64,000 nucleotides of DNA from Chelatococcus sp. HY11 (GCF_018398335.1 NZ_JAHBRX010000001.1:2170001-2234000), one strand, 5' to 3'. Counted from the first letter of the stretch, positions 47,131-55,733 are shown. Numbers and translations: made by a program. The notes: a model not told the origin generated them from the sequence alone.

Positions 47131-50100
47131 CTATTCGGCGAGCACCCGCGTGCGCGGCAGCACGATCTCGACCAGCGTGCCCTCGCGCTTGGCGCTGGTG
47201 ATCGACAGCGCGCCGCGGTTGGCTTCCACCAGCGCCTTCGTCAGCGGCAGGCCAAGCCCCGTGCCGCCGTGGCGGCGCGAGGTGGCAAGCTGGCGGAACG
47301 GCTCCAGCGCCTGCTCGATCTCCGCCGCCGACATGCCGATGCCAGTGTCGCGCACGCGGAGCGCGATCTCGCCGCGGTCCGTCAGGGCGGTGGAGACGAT
47401 CACCTGTCCACCGGCATCGGTAAACTTCACCGCGTTCGACAGGATGTTGAGCACAACCTGGCGCATAGCGCGCTCGTCCGCCACCACAGGGGGCAGCTTG
47501 GGCGCGAGCGAGGTGCGCAGCACGATGCGGGAGCGGCTCGCCTGCGGCTGCATCAGCGCGACACAGCCCGCGACGACTTCGTTCAGATTGACGCTCGCGA
47601 AATTCAGATCGAGCCGGCCCGCCTCGATCTTCGCGAGATCCAGGAGATCATTGACGAGGCTGATGACATGCCCGCCGGAGACGTGGATGTCGCTGAGATA
47701 TTCCTTGTAGCGCTCGTTGCCGATGGGGCCGAAGCGCTCTTCCTGCATGACCTCGGCAAAGCCGATGATCGCGTTCAGCGGCGTGCGAATTTCATGGCTG
47801 ATCTTGGCCAGGAAGTCGGACTTCTGGGCGCTCGCCTCCTCGGCCGCCTTCTTTGCCCGCATCAGATCGGCCTCGGCCTTCTTGAAGGCCGTCATGTCGC
47901 GGGCGACGACACAGAACTTGCGGTTCGGCGGCTCGCTCACCCGTCCCATGGTGATGGTGAGCGGGCTATGCCCCCCCTGGCGGACCCGGCCGACTACCTC
48001 GCGCCCGTCGTTCATGACGCTGGCGACGCCACCGGCCTTCAGGCCCTCGAGATAATCGACGGCGACGACATGACTTTCCGGAGCGAGCAGCAAGGTGAAG
48101 AACTCGCCGGCAATATCGCCCTCGTCATAGCCGAACAGCGCTTCGGCGGAGCGATTGAGGGACAAGATCCGGCCGGCATCATCCAGAATGATGACGCCGT
48201 CGGTGGCTGTGTCGAGGATCTGGCTCAGTTCCTGCGCCTGCCCCTCGTGCAGCACGAGCTCGCCTTCGAGCGCGCGGATGCGGTCGGCGATCTCGGGCTC
48301 CACCGAGCGGCGGAAGGACAGAAGCGTCGCCGGCGCGCCGTTCCATTCCAGCGTGGTCAGCCGGGCATCGACCGCGAGATCGTCGCCATTGGCGGCCTTC
48401 AGGGCAATGGGCGCCGCACCATCGCCAACCTGGGCGCGGCTGGCGAAGAGGTTCCACAGGCCGACAGCCGCGAGGCCGGTGATGTCGGCGTAGCCGAGAA
48501 AGTCGAGCAGCGTGCGATTGGCATAGAGAATGTCATCGCCGCGGCTGACCAGAATGCCGATAGGCAGCTTGTCCGTCAGCGGCGCGAAGGAAGGCCGCTC
48601 ACCCACGTAGTTGATCGCGCGCGCGCTCTTGCGATCCTGCGCGCGGGCCATATCGGCGCCGGATTGCCGGGACTTGCCGTCAGCCGCTTCGGACACAGCA
48701 GGGTCCGGAGCCAGCTGTACCGGTGAATCCTGTTGTCCAGAGGCAGCCTGCTCGTCATCGCCGCGCGCGGGCGTCGGCCCGGGGCCGGGCGGCGGTCCCG
48801 CATCCGGCGCGCCACCGGGCTCTTCCTCGCCGAGATAGCGCGCACCGAGCGCGCGCGCGATCTCACGAAAGGCGTTGCGCTCGTTCGTCGAAAGGGAGGG
48901 CCGCTGGGGCTGGCGCGCATCAGCCTCGCCACCCTTGTCCCGGGCGGTGTCCACCACGCGCAGCGGAACCACCTTGGGCGTCCCGAGCGTGGCGCGAACT
49001 TGCCCGCGCACCGCCGCGAATTGTCCCGATGTCTCGCCTTCGCCGCTCGCGGGCGTGGCCGAGGCGCCATCCGACGCCGTCTGATCGTTGGCGGGCGGAT
49101 CGGTCGGCCGCACCGGCTCGACGCGGGCCTCCGCCACCGTCTCGCCACCTGCCTCCTGAGGCGGGACAGCGTCGCCGTCCGACGCCTTGCCATCGGCATC
49201 CCGGTTGGAGACATCCGCCGGCAACACGCCATCCTCGCCGCCGGCTTCCGGCTGTGCGGCCGGGGCCTCATCCGGCGCGGCGGAGAGGGCGGGCATCGCG
49301 GGGCAAGCAACCTCCACCGCGATCGGTGCCGTAGGGGCCGGCTCCTCGTGCGCGGCCATACTATCCGATTGTTCGCGGGCCGCCCCATCCTCGGAGGGAG
49401 TCTCTTCCTTCACAAAATCCTGATCGGAAGGCACCTCGTCGGGGAGTTCGTGATTTGAGAGTTCGTGGCCGTCGAGATTCTCCGACCGCGCATCCTCCGC
49501 CGCGACGCCCTCGATGATCTCGGCCTCGACGGCGTTCACGACGACCGTGGCGACCTCCGCCTGGCCAGCCTCATGCGCGTCGTATATCGGCTCGTCGGCC
49601 GGGGCATGCGGCGCCAATACTTGAACCGTATCGGCAGACGGCTCCTCGCCGCCATCGACCGGAGACGACACGCTCGCACTCTCGACCGCCTGCTGCTCAG
49701 TGACCGCGACGGGCTGCCCGACCGGCTCGCCATAAGGCTCCGGCACAGGAGCGGGCGGTGCATTGATCGCGGTTTGCTCCACCACGGCGACGGTCGAAGG
49801 CTCGGCCAAGCTGTGGGGTGACGCGCCGCCCCTGCCCTCTTCCTCATCGCCTTCGGCGTCCCGGCCCTTATCCTGCTCGGAACCGGCGTCCTGAAACGCG
49901 AAGTCCCGCAGCCCGTCCAGACGGCACAAGCCGTAACCCTGGACAATTGGCTCCCCCTCGGCGGTCACCACGAGCGCGCCCAGTTCAACCGGAAGCAAGG
50001 CCTCCCCAGAGCCGACTTGCCACAGGACCGAACAACGCGGCCATGTCTGGCGACGCGCCAGGGCCGCCACGATATCCCCCTGCGGGTCGCGAACGATGGA

Positions 50101-50751
50101 GCCGATCAGATCATCCCAGCGCCGGCCCACAATGTCGGCCGCATCTGGCCCGACCACGGTCGCGAGCTCCGGCGAAACCCTGATGAGACGGCCCTCGATA
50201 TCGGAAGCCCAGACGAAGCGCAGGCTCCGGCGTGTGTTCGCCAGCGCGCGTATATATGACGGAAGGTCGGGAGGCCCAGCGGGCAGGTCCGCAGCCGCGC
50301 TCTCCATGCCGCTCATATGCCCGCCGGCCTGCCGGTCAAGCTGATCGTCCTCGGGCTCCGCAACCGATGGGGCGAGACCGCGCGTTATTTCGCGCACAGT
50401 TATTCCGCGCGGGAGCGCGCCAACGACAACGGTGGCGAGCAAGGTTTGACCTTCGCCAGCGGCGACGGGACGGCAAGCCAGCGTCACGATGTCACTCTGA
50501 CGACCGCTATTGATACGCCAGCGTTCAAGGCGCACGCCATGGGGCGGCATACGGAGAGCCAGCCGCGCAAGCCGGCTTTCCGTTTCGGAGGTCAGAGCCC
50601 TGGTTCGATCATCGGTGAGAGCGGCAACAAGCGGCCTGGCCTCGGCGGAGGCCCATATCACACGGGGCTCCGCCACTGACCATACTATCACTGCCGTCCT
50701 GGACTTCAGGAACGGCGCCAGCGATGTGTCTCGCCGTAGATCGGCTATCAC
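47131..50751 (-). CDS. PdhS/PleC-like sensor histidine kinase with a long acidic linker
   Basis: About 1206 residues. The N-terminal ~330 residues hold a divergent sensor and a PAS-like region (RSLRFVWASDIEGRLIRVSPEL). Residues ~330-740 are Ala/Glu/Pro-rich, acidic and probably disordered. Two PAS-like domains follow (DDILYANRTLLDFLGY; GVIILDDAGRILSLNRSAEALFGY). The H box is SHEIRTPLNAIIGFAEVM (His near residue 985), with GFAEVMQEERFGPIGNERY as in PdhS/PleC kinases, and the ATPase shows GTGLGLPLTKALVE. No membrane helix is seen. PdhS kinases control DivK and the cell cycle in related bacteria. AAGGAG nine bases before GTG 50751 decides the start; TTG at 50769 is the alternative. Confidence 0.88.
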   Translation of the reverse strand: MIADLRRDTSLAPFLKSRTAVIVWSVAEPRVIWASAEARPLVAALTDDRTRALTSETESRLARLALRMPPHGVRLERWRINSGRQSDIVTLACRPVAAGEGQTLLATVVVGALPRGITVREITRGLAPSVAEPEDDQLDRQAGGHMSGMESAAADLPAGPPDLPSYIRALANTRRSLRFVWASDIEGRLIRVSPELATVVGPDAADIVGRRWDDLIGSIVRDPQGDIVAALARRQTWPRCSVLWQVGSGEALLPVELGALVVTAEGEPIVQGYGLCRLDGLRDFAFQDAGSEQDKGRDAEGDEEEGRGGASPHSLAEPSTVAVVEQTAINAPPAPVPEPYGEPVGQPVAVTEQQAVESASVSSPVDGGEEPSADTVQVLAPHAPADEPIYDAHEAGQAEVATVVVNAVEAEIIEGVAAEDARSENLDGHELSNHELPDEVPSDQDFVKEETPSEDGAAREQSDSMAAHEEPAPTAPIAVEVACPAMPALSAAPDEAPAAQPEAGGEDGVLPADVSNRDADGKASDGDAVPPQEAGGETVAEARVEPVRPTDPPANDQTASDGASATPASGEGETSGQFAAVRGQVRATLGTPKVVPLRVVDTARDKGGEADARQPQRPSLSTNERNAFREIARALGARYLGEEEPGGAPDAGPPPGPGPTPARGDDEQAASGQQDSPVQLAPDPAVSEAADGKSRQSGADMARAQDRKSARAINYVGERPSFAPLTDKLPIGILVSRGDDILYANRTLLDFLGYADITGLAAVGLWNLFASRAQVGDGAAPIALKAANGDDLAVDARLTTLEWNGAPATLLSFRRSVEPEIADRIRALEGELVLHEGQAQELSQILDTATDGVIILDDAGRILSLNRSAEALFGYDEGDIAGEFFTLLLAPESHVVAVDYLEGLKAGGVASVMNDGREVVGRVRQGGHSPLTITMGRVSEPPNRKFCVVARDMTAFKKAEADLMRAKKAAEEASAQKSDFLAKISHEIRTPLNAIIGFAEVMQEERFGPIGNERYKEYLSDIHVSGGHVISLVNDLLDLAKIEAGRLDLNFASVNLNEVVAGCVALMQPQASRSRIVLRTSLAPKLPPVVADERAMRQVVLNILSNAVKFTDAGGQVIVSTALTDRGEIALRVRDTGIGMSAAEIEQALEPFRQLATSRRHGGTGLGLPLTKALVEANRGALSITSAKREGTLVEIVLPRTRVLAE

Positions 50752-50996
50752 CGCGCTGAACTCCTTCAACTCAGCCTTGATCCGCTTTGATACCGATCGC
50801 GCCAGACGCTCGATAGCTAACGAAGCCTTAATAACAGGCCCCGCCCCAGGCCGTCACGGCACGCAACCGACCTATCCGCACTAACCTGATGTTAGTGTTA
50901 ATGCGGCGGCTGGCAAGATGGCATAGTATGGACGACAGTTTCCTTAAGAAGGCTGATCAGCACAGCAGAAACCCGCTCAAGCTGCCCTGGCGCGCC
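50752..50996. other. Divergent intergenic region, kinase to phasin
   Basis: No ORF is supported. It carries the kinase promoter; the phasin promoter starts at 50997. Confidence 0.4.
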
Positions 50997-51025
50997 TTGC
51001 GCTTGTGCGCTGCAACATATATATT
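50997..51025 (+). promoter_or_regulatory. Phasin promoter
   Basis: TTGCGC (50997-51002) and TATATT (51020-51025) are 17 bases apart, about 40 bases before the phasin start codon. The inverted repeat described at 51003-51036 covers the spacer and -10 element. Confidence 0.55.
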
Positions 51026-51036
51026 GCATCGCACAA
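51003..51036. promoter_or_regulatory. Operator-like inverted repeat, probable PhaR site
   Basis: TTGTGCGCTGCAA, spacer CATATATA, TTGCATCGCACAA: 13-bp arms with one mismatch. Each arm holds a TGC-N3-GCA box (51006-51014 and 51025-51033). PhaR, the PHB-responsive repressor of phasin genes, is known to bind TGC/GCA-rich sites of this kind. The overlap with the promoter fits repression. No phaR gene is in the window. Confidence 0.65.
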
Positions 51037-51063
51037 ACTCATACAAATCCCAAGGAGGATACC

Positions 51064-51483
51064 ATGAGCCAATCCAACTTCCCTCACTACGAGATCCCCG
51101 CGGAGTTCCGCCAGTTTGCCGAGCAGGGTGTCGAGCAGGCCCGCAAGGCCTTTACGGGCTTCCTTGATGCGGCGAACAAAGCGGTTGATACCTTCGCCGC
51201 GCCGAATTCCTTCAATGCCGGGGCGGGCGATATGACGCGCCGGACGCTCGCTTACGCGGAGCATAATGTAACGGCCGCTCTGGACCTCGCGCAGAAGCTC
51301 GTAAAGGCTAAGGATGTCAGCGAGGCCATGAAGCACCAAGCTGACTATCTCCAATCGCAGGTTGTCTCCCTGCAGAGCCAAGTCAAGGATTTCACCGCCG
51401 CGGTTCAGAAAGCGGGCGAGGAAGTGACGCAGACCGCAACAAAGGCCGCCGCCCCGACGAAGAACGGGACCAAGGCTGGCTGA
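51064..51483 (+). CDS. Phasin family protein
   Basis: A 139-residue, mostly helical protein of the phasin_2 type: YEIPAEFRQFAEQGVEQARKAF at the start, then amphipathic heptads such as DYLQSQVVSLQSQVKDFTAAVQ. Phasins coat polyhydroxyalkanoate granules in the cytosol and limit their size. A strong AGGAGG precedes the ATG by five bases, and the promoter carries a PhaR-like operator, so high inducible expression is expected. The short C-terminal tail is Ala/Thr/Lys-rich. Confidence 0.93.
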   Translation: MSQSNFPHYEIPAEFRQFAEQGVEQARKAFTGFLDAANKAVDTFAAPNSFNAGAGDMTRRTLAYAEHNVTAALDLAQKLVKAKDVSEAMKHQADYLQSQVVSLQSQVKDFTAAVQKAGEEVTQTATKAAAPTKNGTKAG

Positions 51484-51863
51484 CGTTGGACATCGGGCAA
51501 GTCTGAGAACGTCAGGCAAGTCTGACGGGGGCGGATTTGCTCGCCTGTCTTTGTCGAAGTGCCGCCTTCCGAACCGGAAAGGCAGCGAAGCGAAAGCCGT
51601 TTTTATCACGATCCTTGGGCCGCGCGTTCCGCGCTCAAAGCCCAGGCTTGTTGGACAGACGGTTTACGCCTTCGCGCACGGGTTGTCTCGAACCGGTTGC
51701 ACGGGACAGCCCGTCTGGGGTGATGAGATGCCAATGGCCGGTCCTGGCTGTGCTCCGTGGGAGGCCAGGGCTGGCTTGACCAGTTGTCGATATGGCGGAT
51801 GGCGGGAACTCACGGCCCGGCATCACTGGACCATGTTCCATTCGCCCATGAGGAGTTGCACCC
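51484..51863. other. Intergenic region between two phasin genes, 380 bp
   Basis: No supported ORF. A near-direct repeat GGGCAAGTCTGA / AGGCAAGTCTGA occurs just after the first phasin. The second gene's ribosome-binding site (AGGAG, 51851-51855) lies at the end. Confidence 0.4.
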
Positions 51864-52925
51864 ATGGATAAGAGCAAGGCATCTGACACATCGTCATCCG
51901 GCAAAATTGCTGCGACCGGCAAAACGGCATCTGATGGCGCCCCCGCCGCCAAGCCGCAGGCCGGCAAACCCGAGGCTACACCTGTGCAAAAGCAGACGGT
52001 GGCCTCCAAGGCAGCACCGGCCCAGGCGACAACGGCGGCTTCAGTGACCGGCGCGAGCCCGAAGGCAGCTTCAGCCCCGAAGCCCGCGGCGCCAACGACC
52101 GATGCCAGCCCCACCAAGCCTGCCAAGCCCCAGGCGGAAAAGGCGGCTCCCGTCGCTGCGAAGGCCGTCGAGGCCAAGCCGGCGACGAGCACGGCCTCCA
52201 AACCAACCGTTGAGCCCAAGACAGCCTCTGGGCCCAAGACAGCCCCTCAGGCGAAAGCGACTGCTGAAACGAAGCCAACGGCTGCGTCCAAGCCGGTCGT
52301 GGTCAAACCTGAAACAGCGGCGGCGCCGGTAGCATCAAAGCCCACGCCACAGGCCGAACCGGCGCCCACCGCCCACGCCGCGATAGCGGCCCAGGCCGAG
52401 GCGACGCTTCGCCAGACTGAAGCTCTTTCAAAACTTGCGGAAGAGGCCGTCGCGGCGTCTCTCAAGGCAGCACGGGCCTCCGCCTCTCAGGCCCCATCGG
52501 CCGCCGTGAAGGGCCTTGGCCAGAAGAACCCCGGCCAGATGAACCCCGGCCAGGAGCACTCCTCCTTCGCCGCGATCGCCGAGAGCGGTCTGCAGCAGGC
52601 GCGCCACGCTTACGCGACAGCGCAGGAGCAGCGCGATACGTGGAACCGCAGCCTTATCGCGAATGCCAATGTGGCGAGCAAGGCCGCCAACGAAATCAAC
52701 GGCAAGATCCTTGATCTCGTCCGCAGCCAGACGGATGCGACTTTCGGCCTGTGGCGCTCGCTGATGAACGTGACCTCGATGGCCGAGGCCGTCGAATTGC
52801 AGACGCGGGAATTGCGCCGGCAGTACGAGGATGCGACAGCGCGCGTTCGGGATATCGCCGAAACAGCGACCCGCTACACCCATGACGTGGTCTCGACCGC
52901 CAAGGAGGCGAACAGACACCGGTAA
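51864..52925 (+). CDS. Phasin-like protein with a long Ala/Lys/Pro-rich N-terminal extension
   Basis: A 353-residue protein. Residues 1 to ~190 are almost only Ala, Lys, Pro, Thr, Ser and Glu (histone H1-like; for example KPAKPQAEKAAPVAAKAVEA). The C-terminal ~120 residues are a helical phasin_2-like domain: FAAIAESGLQQARHAYATAQ, LIANANVASKAANEINGKIL, TRELRRQYEDATARV. PhaF of pseudomonads joins a phasin domain to a similar basic tail that binds DNA and tethers granules to the nucleoid, but there the tail is C-terminal. A similar role here is an inference. AGGAG is eight bases before the ATG. Confidence 0.8.
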   Translation: MDKSKASDTSSSGKIAATGKTASDGAPAAKPQAGKPEATPVQKQTVASKAAPAQATTAASVTGASPKAASAPKPAAPTTDASPTKPAKPQAEKAAPVAAKAVEAKPATSTASKPTVEPKTASGPKTAPQAKATAETKPTAASKPVVVKPETAAAPVASKPTPQAEPAPTAHAAIAAQAEATLRQTEALSKLAEEAVAASLKAARASASQAPSAAVKGLGQKNPGQMNPGQEHSSFAAIAESGLQQARHAYATAQEQRDTWNRSLIANANVASKAANEINGKILDLVRSQTDATFGLWRSLMNVTSMAEAVELQTRELRRQYEDATARVRDIAETATRYTHDVVSTAKEANRHR

Positions 52926-52981
52926 CACCAGCATCAATAATACGGGCATTGCACACCACAGCTGTGGATTGTCGCTGAGAT

Positions 52982-53149
52982 TTATGGTGGGAGCAGGGGT
53001 GGAGCGGTGCGCCCATCGTCCGCCGCGCCTCGCTCCGTCCGCACAATCAGCCCGTATAACACACGGAAAAATATTACGTTATTGCCGCCCGCCAGCGGGA
53101 TCGAGAGGATCGACACCCGGTCATCGAATTCGATGTAACGTGGATCTTG
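52982..53149 (-). CDS. Possible small protein of unknown function
   Basis: A weak candidate of ~55 residues starting at an ATG near 53149 (the open frame reaches 53215). MQDPRYIEFDDRVSILSIPL and GGNNVIFFRVLYGLIV look more protein-like than chance, but there is no clear ribosome-binding site, codon bias is not decisive and no family is recognised. It is antisense to nothing and sits between the phasin-like gene and tRNA-His. Confidence 0.25.
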   Translation of the reverse strand, partial: QDPRYIEFDDRVSILSIPLAGGNNVIFFRVLYGLIVRTERGAADDGRTAPPLLPP

Positions 53150-53228
53150 CATTCGTGCGTGGTTGCGCATAGTTTCCCGCTCGCTGATGGACATGCGCGC
53201 CGTTGCCCGGCGCATATCATGGATCTGC

Positions 53229-53305
53229 GCAGCTGTAGCTCAGTTGGTTAGAGCGCCTGATTGTGGATCAGGAGGTCCCCCGTTCAAGCCGGGGCAGCTG
53301 TACCA
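53229..53305 (+). tRNA. tRNA-His (GTG anticodon), A73 and no encoded G-1
   Basis: A complete 77-base cloverleaf with encoded CCA. The acceptor arms are GCAGCTG and CAGCTGT, the D arm GCTCAGTTGGTTAGAGC, the anticodon arm CCTGA-TTGTGGA-TCAGG with GTG at 53263-53265, and the T arm CCCCG-TTCAAGC-CGGGG. Position 73 is A, the base before G1 is C, and G1 faces U72. Nearly all tRNA-His molecules have G-1 opposite C73; its absence is a known feature of an alphaproteobacterial clade. Confidence 0.97.
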
Positions 53306-53549
53306 TCCGCCACCGCCGAAAATTTTACCATCGGTGTAGGGAAGGCTCGGCGTGTGCTCGAAGCTCTTGGGTTTGAGCCCCAAGTGGGGGCGAGATGCCC
53401 AAGCTATAGGGCGCGGCCATCGCCGGACACGGGGTATTTGATTCGATCAAGGTTGGTGCTTCAGCGCATCGGACATTCCCCGCGCAAGACAAACCGCGGA
53501 CGCGTCATGCCTTCGGCGCGCCCACAGCTGCCCCGCCGCGCGCTCGGCC

Positions 53550-53975
53550 TTATTGGGCGTTTGGCGCCGCCTGCGGGTTGCCGGCCGGCGGTTTCTCCGC
53601 CGTCACGCGTGACTGGACGCGGTCGAACAGCATCAATGCCGCGTCCACGCAGGAGCGCATCGTCTCTCGATCGCCACAGCGCACGGCGAGGCGTGTATCG
53701 CCGCTTCGAATGATAAACCCGCCACCGCCGCCGCCATTGTCCCGATCCTCGTGGTCATGATCGCGCATCGCGTGCATGGAGCTGCGCCAGTTCTGCTGCT
53801 CGTCACGATCTTCCCTGTCAGCACGGTCGCTGCGGTCTTCACGGTCCGAACGCCAGTCGCGGCTGTAGCCGCGGCGGTCATCCCAACCACGGTTCCCCGA
53901 CCCAGCCATGTCCTGGGCGACAGCGGGAAACGTCGTGAGGGCGAGAATAGCTCCGATGAACAATGGCGACCGCAT
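53550..53975 (-). CDS. Exported charged protein of unknown function
   Basis: A 141-residue protein with a signal peptide (MRSPLFIGAILALTTFPAVA, then QDMAG). Next comes an extremely Arg/Asp-rich stretch (DWRSDREDRSDRADREDRDE), a poly-Gly run, and a C-terminal domain FIIRSGDTRLAVRCGDRETM with two Cys (RCGD...RSCVDA) ending in a Pro/Ala tail. The C-terminal segment is more conserved-looking than the rest; no family is named. GGGAG eight bases before the ATG at 53975 supports the start. Confidence 0.65.
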   Translation of the reverse strand: MRSPLFIGAILALTTFPAVAQDMAGSGNRGWDDRRGYSRDWRSDREDRSDRADREDRDEQQNWRSSMHAMRDHDHEDRDNGGGGGGFIIRSGDTRLAVRCGDRETMRSCVDAALMLFDRVQSRVTAEKPPAGNPQAAPNAQ

Positions 53976-54055
53976 GACTATGTCTCCCACATCTTGTCCT
54001 GGCCGCTCGCAGCCGTGTTTGGCGTGAAGAGATGCTTCTGCGAGCCATATTGCAC

Positions 54056-54244
54056 CTAGAACGCGGAAGGCAATCCGACAGTTCCGCGTTCCGCGAAGAC
54101 TGAACGACGACGGGCTCGCTCGGCCAAATCGTCCCGAAAGGTCTTGAGGTCGATATTATCGACCTCAACCAAGCGAGCGCCGCGAAGGTGTAGCGCTTCG
54201 TCCCCTTGATAAGAGGCCCAGCGGTAAACTCGACCGCTCCGCAT
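54056..54244 (-). CDS. Possible small protein containing a palindrome
   Basis: A 62-residue candidate starting MRSGRVYRWASYQGDEALHL. AGGTGA lies five bases before the ATG. Composition is Arg/Glu/Leu-rich and no family is recognised. The coding frame spans a near-perfect palindrome (54144-54168), which could instead be the functional element. Low confidence. Confidence 0.3.
   Translation of the reverse strand: MRSGRVYRWASYQGDEALHLRGARLVEVDNIDLKTFRDDLAERARRRSVFAERGTVGLPSAF
54144..54168. promoter_or_regulatory. 25-base palindrome of operator type
   Basis: TTGAGGTCGATA-T-TATCGACCTCAA: perfect 12-bp arms around a single base, about 240 bases upstream of the glutamate dehydrogenase gene. It has the size and symmetry of a repressor operator. 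Confidence 0.5.
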
Positions 54245-54405
54245 TGATTCACCTGAATTGCTCAGGAGAAAGGCAATCGCCGCTCACGTCATAAGCATCG
54301 CATAAAATAGCATCTTTTTTTGGCGCCGATCTGCGCAATGCTTGTGCTGATCCTGCTGTCTGATTATGCAGACGCGTGCCCTCATCTCATACAGCAGGAG
54401 CAATC

Positions 54406-55671
54406 ATGTCCGAAGGCAGCCTTCTCGATCACGCACTCGTTCGTCTGGACGAAGCCGCCGCCCATCTCGCTATCGATGCGGACGTGATCGAGAAGCTCAA
54501 ATTTGCGCGCGAGACGACGAAAGTCCGCCTGATGATCCGCATGGATGACGGTTCGCGAAAATCGTTCCTGGCCTGGCGCTGTCGCTACGACGACACGCGG
54601 GGTCCGACGAAAGGCGGCATCCGTTTCCATCCCGACGCGACGGCTGATGAAGTGGAAACGCTCGCCTTCTGGATGACCTTCAAATGCGCCGTCATGAATC
54701 TGCCCTATGGCGGCGGCAAGGGCGCCGTCCAGGTTGACTCGCGCAAGCTGTCCAAGGCTGAGCTGGAGCGTCTTTCCCGCGCCTATATCCAGGCCTTCTC
54801 ACGGATCATTGGCCCCGACCGCGATATTCCCGCGCCCGACGTCTACACCAATGCCATGATCATGGGCTGGATGGCCGATGAATATGCGCAGATCGTCGGC
54901 GAGGCCGCGCCCGCGGTTATCACCGGGAAACCATTGGCACTCGGCGGCTCTCTCGGACGTGGCGATGCAACCGCGCGCGGCGGCTATTATCTGGTGCGCC
55001 ATCTCGCCACGGATCTCGGCCTCGGCCAGACCTTGAAGGTCGCCGTGCAGGGCTTCGGCAACGCCGGCCAGCACATTGCGCGGCTTCTCGCCACCGACGG
55101 CCACAAGATCGTCGCCGTGTCGGATTCCGAGGGAGCGGTTTATGCCGCTGGCGGCCTCGACGTCCATACTCTCCTGGCCGCCAAGGACCAGGGACGATCG
55201 GTGGCATCGACTTTAGGCTCGCATGGACACCAGGCGCTCGCCGCCGGCGAACTCGTCGGCGTGGACTGCGACGTGCTTGTGCCGTCGGCCCTCGAGAACA
55301 TGATCCATGAGGGCAATGCCGAGACGATCAAGGCCAAGCTCATTCTGGAGCTGGCGAACGGCCCGGTCACTCCGGCCGCGGACGCCATCCTGGCGCGCAA
55401 GAACGTCATCGTCCTGCCCGACATCCTCGCCAATGCCGGTGGCGTCACCGTCTCCTATTTCGAGTGGGTGCAGAATCGGCAGGGCTATTACTGGACGCTC
55501 GAGGAGATCCACGAGCGCCTGCGCGTGATCATGGAGCGCGAGGGCCGGGCGATCTGGAACACCGCCCGCGAGAAGGGCGTGTCGGCGCGGACAGCGGCCT
55601 ATGTCCACGCGCTGAACCGCCTCGCCGAGGCCATCGAAGCGCATGGCACGCAAAACTTCTTCGCGAGCTGA
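54406..55671 (+). CDS. Glutamate dehydrogenase (Glu/Leu/Phe/Val dehydrogenase family)
   Basis: A 421-residue enzyme. RGPTKGGIRFHPDATADEV holds the substrate-binding Lys and NLPYGGGKGAVQVD the catalytic-site Lys; APDVYTNAMIMGWMADEY and the Rossmann segment VAVQGFGNAGQHIARLL follow. It interconverts glutamate and 2-oxoglutarate plus ammonia. The ~420-residue length fits the catabolic-type hexameric enzymes rather than the ~450-residue NADP GdhA. GCAGGAG precedes the ATG at 54406; the frame opens ten codons earlier. Confidence 0.92.
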   Translation: MSEGSLLDHALVRLDEAAAHLAIDADVIEKLKFARETTKVRLMIRMDDGSRKSFLAWRCRYDDTRGPTKGGIRFHPDATADEVETLAFWMTFKCAVMNLPYGGGKGAVQVDSRKLSKAELERLSRAYIQAFSRIIGPDRDIPAPDVYTNAMIMGWMADEYAQIVGEAAPAVITGKPLALGGSLGRGDATARGGYYLVRHLATDLGLGQTLKVAVQGFGNAGQHIARLLATDGHKIVAVSDSEGAVYAAGGLDVHTLLAAKDQGRSVASTLGSHGHQALAAGELVGVDCDVLVPSALENMIHEGNAETIKAKLILELANGPVTPAADAILARKNVIVLPDILANAGGVTVSYFEWVQNRQGYYWTLEEIHERLRVIMEREGRAIWNTAREKGVSARTAAYVHALNRLAEAIEAHGTQNFFAS

Positions 55672-55698
55672 CACCACGGCATGCATTGGGGGGAGCGG

Positions 55699-55733
55699 CA
55701 TCACCGGCGATCTCATGGAGATCGCCGGTGATG
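55699..55733 (+). terminator. 16-bp perfect hairpin after glutamate dehydrogenase
   Basis: CATCACCGGCGATCTC-ATG-GAGATCGCCGGTGATG, 28 bases after the stop codon. The stem is long and GC-rich but is followed by GCATCGAATTGG without a T-run, so it may be a Rho-independent-like stem, an mRNA stabiliser or a protein site. Confidence 0.5.

Noticed and set aside
47098..48726. A 542-codon plus-strand open frame across the kinase
   Set aside because: Antisense to HisKA and PAS motifs; no ribosome-binding site or domain pattern.
53229..53305. tRNA-His as an integration site for a mobile element
   Set aside because: No integrase, no direct repeat of the tRNA 3' end and no shift in composition were found on either side.
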